Shown piece after piece: positions 55,819 to 64,000 of a DNA stretch of 64,000 bases. This DNA comes from Ramazzottius varieornatus (lineage: Eukaryota > Tardigrada > Eutardigrada > Parachela > Ramazzottiidae). The stretch spans positions 1,751,576 to 1,815,575 of the forward strand of contig BDGG01000008.1 in assembly GCA_001949185.1 (NCBI GenBank). The letters run 5' to 3'. How positions within the stretch are numbered: position 1 is the first letter of the stretch; each line of letters starts with the position of its first letter. The notes beneath the pieces were generated by a model. The model did no database searches. It was not told the origin of the DNA and saw only the letters and a list, made by a program, of their open reading frames with translations. A program made the position numbers and the translations under genes.

Positions 55819-58296
55819 TCCAGACCACCAAGTGTAATCTTCTGTGAAAGGTTTGTCCAAAGCCTAGGACTGATGACACGAACGATCACCTAAGTTTCCG
55901 AAACAAATATATTAAACTGTATAGTTATGTCATAATCTTCTGCAGGGTCTTTAATAGACCGGAAATTCTTGTCACATATATATAATAGATTTTCACGAGC
56001 AGGCAATAAATGTAGCCTTTCAACGGCAATAAATTCGAGTGCGCCACTGGAAGCCGACACCGAAGTTGACCAGGTTCATCAATCCATCGAAAACCGATCG
56101 TACATCAATTCAGCGACGACAGATTGGCGAAACTTTCAGAATAGGTGTTAACGGAGTCAACGTAACACCTTCAGAAAGCAATCGTTCCTTCTACAAGTTC
56201 AGTGTTACTCGACAGGTGCTCGGCTCTGCTCCGACAGACAACGAGGCTCTCGCCCTGTGACCGCAGGTATTCCTCAACAGGAAACAGGCTCACTAGACTA
56301 GGCTTCGCTGGACGAGGATCTTTCACCCCAACTAACGACCGATCCAGGACAGAAGGTCTTGCACTTCGAGGCCTGGCAACTAGCCCCGGCAAGGAACACA
56401 AAGGATTCAAACCGAAAGTGGATCAGACTTCTACCCTATCCTGAACAGGCCTCTCAGAGACGCCACCAGCGAGCTCAGGGCGAAAACATGCCTCGCAGAG
56501 ATGCCACAGCAAGCGCAGGGCGAAAAGGGAACACGGAAGCAGGACGGAACACGGGGAAGATATTACATCCAAACAATCGACATGAGTCAATCAAGAGCAA
56601 GACCGTCAGGTACACGCTAAAGAGAGAACTGACTTGTGTGCTTCTGGGAATGCCCAGAGGCTCTCTTGCTACATGCTTACCTGACATGGCATGACTTAAC
56701 ATAACACCGAGAGTCGCCACAGCCACTCCAGTGACACAGGTATGCACTGTGGTTAGTTCAACTACTGTATACCGCCATAACGCTTGGGCTAAACTTGACT
56801 CCCTTCGAACCCTGAAGCGTAACCATCGACATTTACTCATGGCGTTTAAAGTTCTCGTTCGCGCTTAGACATGTCTCTGTTCAGATGCTCAAACAGGAAC
56901 CATCCCGCCAAGTACTCCGAACAATTGAGAACTCGGCTGGACCCGTTCAGGAGCCACGTACTCCTGTAGTGAGAAGTCGTCCGAATGGGACAAAAGGTAG
57001 AAGCACCTCTTTTGACCCCTCTTTTGGCAAGAGGAGCCGGACTGAATCTGTATTCAGTCCGCATACTCTGGCGGAGTATGCTTACGCGTGCGATGACTTC
57101 AGTTCAGACTACGAGCCATCATTTCGCAAGAAAAACGCCTCCGACGGCCTCAGATTCAGTCTGGGAAGGAAAAGATCCGCAAAACCTTAGGCATTTGTGC
57201 TGCCGGGACGTGCGTAACACGTGCAGAGTAATGATACGCAGCTCTCCCTTTTCTTGGGAATGTTCGCCGGTTAAGTATGCTACGCAACGTGTAGTTGCCA
57301 TTTCTAGGCTAAGTCATTCAGAGGTCGTTGTATTTCGAGTCAACAGTAACTGCATTCTAAATTGAAATGTGTTTCCTGAGTTCAACGAAGTTCGAAAGGG
57401 ATATGTATCTGTAAAGGTTGACCAATTGTCCACTCGCTTACGAAAAATAATTGTGTTCGATGCGCAAAACCCATGTCTCACCAGAAGTCTTGACGAGTGC
57501 TTCTCGAAAGTTTGAACGGGCGCAAAACCAGAGTGCTCATCTCGTTTATTTTTGATAAGCCCAATAGACTCCAGCTCTTGAGCAATTTCATTCACTTCCA
57601 TTCCCCCAGTCAATGAGCGAGCCGACGGCGAGTAGCATGCTTCTTGTAATAATGTTATTCGGACGTTTTCGGCTCGCATGTTAACCAAAATTTAACTCGA
57701 TTTAATTTTGGTTAACGTGTGCCGACCACCGTTCTCACGGCACCACACCTTTTTTCCTGCCTTCTCATCCAAGTCTTACACTGTCCACGCTGCTTCTTAT
57801 CGCTATGCATCACTGGTTTTTCGCACTCGATACTAGGTTTCTTATCAGTACTTTCATCCTCTCTGTACAACACAGTCTACATCCTCCTCGATCATGTTCT
57901 GCGCCGATGGGCAAACTTCATTTCGTTCGTTTTGCTTCCGCGTTCGTTCAGTAAGGCACACGCTAGTTAATTCAAGGCTTAAGAATGCACGAGGAGGAAA
58001 GCATTGAGATTCCAAATGGCTAGACGGGTGTATATTTATCCGCGAAGAAGTTGACTATGTGGGTGAGACACACCGTCCCATGAGACAAACGGTGTTCTGT
58101 CTTGAGTTCAACGAACACTTTGTTCAATTACACACAGTGTGTCACTGGAAACAAGTCTACGCAGCCAGTAGCGCGCCGCGCCGTTTTTTGCCTGTTCGAT
58201 CATCTACGGTCGACGTGCCAGTTCACGTTGAAAGAATTATTTCAGGAACAGCGGAGTCTTAGATCCTAGTTCCATGAATCATGATCCATGTCTCCG
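55819..58296. other. No gene recognised
   Basis: Moderate open frames (56359-56694 plus, 56885-57190 plus, 57314-57688 minus) have no recognisable family features and no consistent exon chain. They are left uncalled. Confidence 0.35.
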
Positions 58297-58480
58297 CCAG
58301 CGGTGACAGGGGAAATTCAGGGTCTCGTGGTCCGATTTAGCGCCCTCTATCGGTCTACGGTAGTCTTGTGGAGTCCGGGCAATCAACTTGCCTACTTGTG
58401 GGACTCCACAAGACTACCGTAGACCGATAGAGGGCGCTAAATGGCCCTCAAGACCCCTGAATTTGCCCTGTCACCGCTGG
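58297..58480. mobile_element. Long hairpin family F, about 80-bp arms
   Basis: CCAGCGGTGACAGG at the left pairs with CCTGTCACCGCTGG at the right. The arms include TTTAGCGCCCTCTATCGGTC/GACCGATAGAGGGCGCTAAA, leaving a loop of about 25 nt. The folded RNA would be an almost continuous stem. Confidence 0.9.
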
Positions 58481-58666
58481 TCTCCGCGTTCGTTTATTCC
58501 ACCTGATCTGGGCAATGAACTACCACACTATAGGCTGCGATCAATCGACCGAACCGATCTACTTTTCAAGCATGAACGCCAGATCGAGAGCTGAGACACG
58601 ACAAGTGTCATGGATCGTACACGATTTTTGCCAAATTAAAATACATGACTTGAAACTCTATAACTA

Positions 58667-59596
58667 TTAGGTCTGTCAGTATGACTTTGCGGTTTTTCGG
58701 AGGGAAGTTTTGAAAACTGATATCCGTGGCTTTTAGCGAAATTTCTCGCTTCTTCTTTTCGTAGACAATAGTAGATACAATAGCCTTCTTTACAAGGTTT
58801 TGGAAACCCTGATCCGTGCGTTTGTGCGGTATTGTACGAGGATATTCTGCGATCGCAAATTTTCAAAAGTTACCTCCACCTGGAATTCTATTTGTGGCCC
58901 CAGAAAGACAGCTAGAAATTCAGATACTACGGTAAACAAAACTTCAACAAAGACGCTTTCAAATGATCGTTTCAGTATAGGCAAGAACAGTCTACTCCAT
59001 AAGAAAACCAGGTGGGAGAAAACGCTTCGAAAAACTGACATCGGATAAAACAAAACTACCTGCTCTCAAAGCCGGACGAAAGCAAAACTTTCCAAACTCA
59101 GAAAATGGGTAGCAAATACATTGGTGTACTCCCCAAGAGCTCTGACTCTTGGTTTCCTTCAGCAGTGATAGAGACAAAAACTGGGAAGTTCTCACCTCAC
59201 TAAAGTGGCGCACGTCGACAACCGCAACTTTCCACCCTGTTTTGCACAAAAGTCCTTTTCCAAAATTCTCAAAGCATATCTTTCAAGGTGTTTTTCCTGC
59301 AGTTGACAGACCATCCTTAGTACTGCAAAACTGTCCTATCATTCCCGAATTCAAAGTGCGTGTTTCGCACGAAAATCTTTTCGATATGCTTGTGTATAGA
59401 ACCGAGCCTCGCTCCTTCCGATACTTTTGTTGTTTCCTGTTCTCATTGCATTGGCCAAAATTTGCTCCTAACAAGTCGACAAGAGTCTGCTGCACAGAAA
59501 GGGCATTAGCTAAGTCTTGGAAGTCTGTACACGCGCTGTGAAAATATGTTTGAAAGTCTTTTGTTGAAAACCGCAAAGTCATACTGACAGACCTGA
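58667..59596. mobile_element. Mariner-type element, 930 bp, no recognisable transposase
   Basis: The ends TTAGGTCTGTCAGTATGACT (continuing TTGCGGTTTT) and the reverse complement at the right (AAAACCGCAAAGTCATACTG...ACCTGA) form terminal repeats of about 29 bp flanked by TA (58665-58666, 59597-59598), as in mariner elements. A minus-strand 100-codon frame (59283-59582) and others inside show no mariner transposase motifs. It is therefore probably a deletion derivative or a non-autonomous relative. Confidence 0.82.
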
Positions 59597-59598
59597 TA

Positions 59599-62440
59599 AC
59601 TCCGCACCGATTCCCCTGCCTTCATATTTCATCCTCGGAAATCTCGAACACTAGCAATTGTTTCTTTAATTTTTTACGAAGATCGCGCGTTACCCAAAAA
59701 ATACGTCATTACGATATCACGTGATAACTTGTCGTGCTGCAAAGCGGTATTTTTGGCTTTGACTACTGGATTACCTCCCAAAATTCACGTACGTCACAGA
59801 AACTATTTTCTTCACGGAGACTGCAGATCGACGACTGGCATACCTGATCACGTGAGCATATTACGTCATTTCGGATCTAAGATGATTTAACTTCGCCGTC
59901 GATTCTAATTCCTCGGACGATTCTTTGTCTTTCTGATGTCTCAAAACACCAGGCGGAAGTATCAGATATAGGAGAACCTGGAAAAATTGTTATCGAACGC
60001 AAAATCTAATATCATACCGAAATATCGATATGGACGCAATATCGCTGAGCGGAATACGATAAATGAAAGTATCATATCGCGGTATATCGATATATTTCTG
60101 ATATATCGATAAATCACAAACCCGTATTTGAGAATCGGAACTTCGAAAGTCAATACTCCGGTTCGGTACCGCGCAGAAAGCGTAGCCTCGCCTGTAATGT
60201 ATCGCGCACATGCATCCAAGCTGACTTCGGAGAAGTGAACAATCAGCGTACCTAGGTGCGTAACGACAGACCTTGATAGATTGAGCAACGAACACACTCG
60301 CGTACACGAAGAGATTTGACTTCTGTTTTGACTCAAACGTAGTGAAGATACAGTGTGAGGCTATTACGTAATGCTCGCAGAGCTTAGTAAAATAGCCTTG
60401 CATGCGATTTCATACCTCATGTTATCCCATGTCAAACCATCAGGTGGTCTAACATGGGATTTTTGGGCACGAGCTGTCGTTGCGAAGCTGGTATCGTTCG
60501 TAAGTTTGTGTTTGAACCCCTCTGCTAAACTTTTTCACTGGGCAAAGTACAACATTAGTGGAGATAAGCTTGTGAATGGAATGTGACTGAGGAGAAGCGA
60601 AAGTAGGTCACAGAAGAAGGAGATAAGGCTATAGCATCGCGTTCTGAATCACAGGGAGTAATTCAATGGTTGGGAACTTGGGATACGCGCTGCCATCATC
60701 CCAGTTCCCGTTTTCTTCCCTTTTAGCCTCCCTCGGCGGCAACAGTACCCGTTAAGGTACCGCCCCGCGCACTGTTCTGACTCAAACGTAGTGAACGACA
60801 GCCGTTTGGTTTCTCTGTGGCTCTTTCTTGATTTCGATAGTTTTCAACATGGTACTGGCTTGCTATATCGATATATCACTGCAATAAAATTTGAGTAATC
60901 AACAATAAAATATCAGAAACGTATCATATCGAAATATCGATACGTGGTTGATATCTAAAACGAAATATAAATATTGAAAGATATTCATCATAAGGTATCA
61001 TACCGTATTTTATCGTATTTATCCCAGCACTGTCAAGATGTGAGAATTATAAATTTACTACGTAACATCCACTTTTTGTCTTATAGTGCCAATTCGTCAA
61101 TAATTTTGCACGCCATAGTATTAGAAAGTTGTCGATTGTTCGTATTAACAGCGGGTCGGTCTTATTAATCAATAAGAACGAGCAGGAAACCAATATATTT
61201 GTCTCTAGTACCGTGCAGCTAGTTACCCGCCGGAAACTTCCTGTGCTGCAAACGGGAAAGAAATCGAAAAGCAACCAGGAAATTGCTTTCCTCTTGATGG
61301 TTGTGCTCTCGAATAGCTAGCTGATCTTTCTTTACCTTATCGACTATTTACTGACAGTCGGGCTTTTGATTCGTGTTAAATTGGGATGATGGATTCTTAC
61401 AGCAGGTCTTTTCAAATCGCCCTGGGACGTAATTATACATTATTGTAACATATGAGCCAGATATGAAACTAATAAACGGATATGACTGAACGATCGCGAA
61501 GAATTCTCAGAATGTCTTAAGGATGCTGGCCTTTATTCACCAACCTAGTCCTCTCGCAGGAGCGCCATTGTAGTACGTGTGATGATCGATTACAGGTAAT
61601 CAGTAATCGTACGGTAAACGTACCGTAACAGGTGCGGTACAGGAATTCGATATGCAGTAGCATGGACTGGATAATCAGTCTAACTTATTGATGACGAGAT
61701 GATTCCGACGGGGAAGTGGGTAACCTTGTGATATGGATCGTGCTACAAATCAGCTTATCAAGGGATGGGTAATTGTCAGTTTGAGCACAATCGGGCGGTT
61801 ATCCGTCAATTGAAGAAATGACCGGATTGTCACGCGGTGAGAAAGTTGCAATCTTTCTCTACAAGACACATTTCAAATTACGGAAATTGGACGACGTGTT
61901 CGGGAAACACAAGGAAGCAAAGTAAAACCGCGGGTGCCCATGACCCATGAGAGTGACTGTATGCAGGTGCGCTCGATAAACAGTAGCAAAATGGGCAGCG
62001 CATGGTAAAACAACGAGATCAGTGCGCAGTTGGGTTTGAACAAGGGCCCAAATACCAATCTGGCACAAATTTTTCCCCGTTGTTTCTTGTAATAAAACTA
62101 AAATTGAAGTGTTTCAGAAGCCTAGTTAATCGAAAAAAGTTTCAATTTGATCCTTTTACTAATCTCAATTATGTAACAGTTTTACTTCCGCGATCTCGAG
62201 GTCTCGCTAATCAAACTTGGAAACGGTCGCTCAGCGGAATCCACTTTAGTTATCGTCACCCACTGGAATTGAGAATTAATTAGTGGTATTCACACTCAGT
62301 AACGTTACTGCCACCGAGTTTCAGCAAAGGCTGCTATCTGCAAGGTTTCATTCCAGTATCACGTGAAATAGTAGGTTTCCACCCCAGAGTCCAGCAACAA
62401 TCAGACGGATATTACTGTGGACCGCATTCTCTTGCGATCT
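59599..62440. other. No gene; fragments of a second ATCGATAT-rich hAT-like element
   Basis: ATCGATAT-type repeats at 59990-60120 and 60865-61030 end in ATCCCAGCACTG near 61029, similar to the right end of the hAT-type element at 52974-53589. A direct repeat CTGACTCAAACGTAGTGAA-type occurs at 60323-60346 and 60772-60795, enclosing unrelated sequence. The remaining sequence shows no exons. Confidence 0.45.
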
Positions 62441-62555
62441 AACTCTGTCCACTGGCTAATACTTTGGACACTGCGTCATAAGGTAGTCGTGGCCACTTTA
62501 CGCTTGTGACGTATAAGTGACGTAGTGTACATAGTTTTAGCCAGTGGACAAAGTT
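62441..62555. repeat. Inverted repeat, 115 bp
   Basis: Arms AACTCTGTCCACTGGCTAA and TTAGCCAGTGGACAAAGTT. It directly precedes another hairpin at 62571-62693. A second copy was not seen. Confidence 0.7.
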
Positions 62556-62570
62556 AAGTCCACTTCCTTG

Positions 62571-62693
62571 TACTGTAATGTTTCTTGAACTTCGCGAATT
62601 ACGGCATAGCGAGCGTGTGCAGTATGCGTCATCATCCTCAAACTTCACGCTGACTGTGACGTCAGGTCGCGAAGTTCAAGAAGTATTACAGTA
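62571..62693. mobile_element. Small TA-flanked MITE, 123 bp
   Basis: Ends TACTGTAATGTTTCTTGAAC and the complementary TTCAAGAAGTATTACAGTA, extended by TTCGCGA/TCGCGAA. The CTGTAAT ends and TA target resemble families B and G. Confidence 0.82.
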
Positions 62694-63712
62694 CGGCGCG
62701 ACAAGCAGACGAATAATTCGAAACACCCGTGCAGCCCTGCGCCGGAATGAGTGGTTGGCGTTTTTCTACATCTGTACCAATCGGCGTTGAGGCCGTTGTT
62801 CAGCGTATTTGATATCTGAGTATCTTGATACGAGAATGCGTCCAAATGGTATCTGACCAAATTGTTCAGGAGACCATTTTAAAGTTCCTGCGCCCAGAGT
62901 TAAACTCAAACTCAGACGTTCCTCTCCATCAAACAGACCCCGAGAAACACCAATCCGAAACCAGAATCAACTTTAAACCACAAGTTAGCACGTTATAACG
63001 AGCGAGGTGGAAGCAGCGAAAGCATTGGTTCTTGCTCAAATCAGCACGTGCTCGGTCTCATACGCAGTGCGCAATTATTTTGATCCACTAATCAATCATC
63101 AAGATTGTGGAGGCACCGCGCACTGCCAGTGCTCGGTGGTGCGCGTCTCCAGCAGAAGCTTGTTGCTGCTGCTGCCAAGACTGGCTCTGAAAACCGCTGT
63201 ATTGTTCAAGTTGTAACCTCAAATTCTTCAGCCACTCGTTTCGGTTTCATCACTACGGCAAAGTGCGGCAAATCGAACCCGTGGTACAGTTCAATATTTC
63301 AAACGACTTGATGTTGTAAAAGGCATTTCGGAGAGAAAACACTTTAAACGCATTCTCGTATGCAGACACCCATTTATGCTGTAGACGTATTTTCCACTAT
63401 AGTTAACCCATACTGATCTCAGTCAGGCATAAGAGCAGTTACTGCCTTCCTGCTCTTTGGTCCCCATCTCAGCGCTACGTTACCTTTCCGATTCTCCCTA
63501 ACTTAACTCCCTCCAAAATCAAAGGCTGTTGCAAAGTCAGCCTGTCTACAATAGTTATACTCGCCTGAGTGCTCTATTCATTCCCAGTCACATCATTCCT
63601 ACTTGTTCGCGAGCCGTCAGTCTAAAGCGACATTCCACAGAAGGAAACTGGTGAACAGCGTCTAGACTTAATTCACGTCTAACTTTAACTCGTCCAACCT
63701 CAGTCTCCCAAC
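62694..63712. other. Upstream of the GPCR, no other gene recognised
   Basis: Short frames only. The stretch is expected to hold the promoter or 5' exons of the receptor at 63713. No clear TATA box was identified. Confidence 0.4.
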
Positions 63713-64000
63713 ATGAACGATACTATCGGCGGTTTTTCCGTCTCGAACCTTACCATCCCCATCGACGCCTGTGCATCTCCTTCCTTTGCATTTACCTCTC
63801 CTCAACGCCTTGCCGTCTATATTTTAGCCATCCCCCAAACCATTCTTACCATTATCATGAATATCTTAGTACTGCTGACATTTGTTTTCAACAAAAACCT
63901 ACGCACTGCCCAGCATTTTAATTTCCTTAATCTGGCTCTTTGTGATTTCATCATTGCATGTGTGGCTCTCCCTTCCCGCCTCACTCTGGATCTGCACGGA
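63713..64000 (+). CDS. Rhodopsin-class (class A) GPCR, N-terminal part, cut by window end
   Basis: The 96 codons run open to the edge. A short extracellular N-terminus has N-glycosylation sites (NDT, SNLT). TM1 follows (LAVYILAIPQTILTIIMNIL) with the conserved Asn 1.50 in IMNILVL, an intracellular turn (FNKNLRTAQHF), and TM2 with the LxxxD motif (NFLNLALCDFIIACVALP, Asp 2.50). The layout resembles amine-type or orphan class A receptors, but the ligand cannot be predicted without the binding-site helices. The start is the first ATG in frame, preceded by CCAAC. Confidence 0.88.
   Translation, partial: MNDTIGGFSVSNLTIPIDACASPSFAFTSPQRLAVYILAIPQTILTIIMNILVLLTFVFNKNLRTAQHFNFLNLALCDFIIACVALPSRLTLDLHG

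Noticed and set aside
57314-57688. 124-codon minus-strand frame
   Set aside because: No motif, exon partner or supporting signal; likely chance or old repeat debris.

Overview
The window is nuclear DNA from an invertebrate animal. Genes are split by many short GT-AG introns (about 50-500 bp), repeats sit in introns and between genes, and several protein families are animal-specific: ARPC2, NKAIN, a thioester/alpha-2-macroglobulin protein, an XTBD protein and a rhodopsin-class GPCR. Two tandem secreted proteins with one six-cysteine chitin-binding domain and the FPNYAEIPQTNF context resemble arthropod-type cuticle proteins (CPAP1), so the source is probably an ecdysozoan, and I would guess a panarthropod such as a tardigrade. 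That lineage call is inference from gene content; no species can be named from this sequence.

Layout. 1-1.7 kb: broken extracellular ligand-binding region of a natriuretic-peptide-receptor/guanylyl-cyclase type protein. 3.2-6.4 kb: a hexamer microsatellite, a MITE and a decaying dihydrodiol-dehydrogenase-like gene. 6.7-8.4 kb (minus): trypsin-like protease with an intact triad. 9.95-12.4 and 13.1-19.6 kb (plus): two adjacent secreted Thr/Ser-rich proteins; the second (18 exons, 1527 aa) carries cysteine-rich modules at both ends. 20.5-21.0 kb: a 71-aa single-pass membrane protein. 21.5-23.1 kb (minus): an unrecognised protein whose intron holds a 635-bp foldback element. 24.0-24.4 kb: XTBD protein (CDKN2AIPNL type). 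24.9-26.5 kb: ARPC2. 26.9-28.8 kb (minus): NKAIN. 31.0-38.1 kb: an 18-exon alpha-2-macroglobulin-type protein. 39.2-40.7 and 44.3-45.8 kb (minus): the chitin-binding pair. 48.3-62.7 kb: gene-poor and rich in transposons (degenerate MULE with FLYWCH finger, hAT-type element, mariner-type element, many hairpin MITEs). 63.7 kb to the end: start of a class A GPCR.

For most multi-exon genes I placed splice sites so that GT-AG signals, reading phase and family alignment all agree, and the summed exons give one open frame. These are manual models without transcripts. No operon-like relationship is expected. Several genes share an extracellular or cuticle theme (protease, protease inhibitor/opsonin, chitin-binding proteins, mucin-like proteins), but nothing shows that they act together.

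The most distinctive feature is the dense population of small inverted-repeat elements: at least ten families, several with target duplications visible, several present as two or more copies in the window, and many lodged in introns. I found no RNA genes, CRISPR arrays or prokaryotic features.
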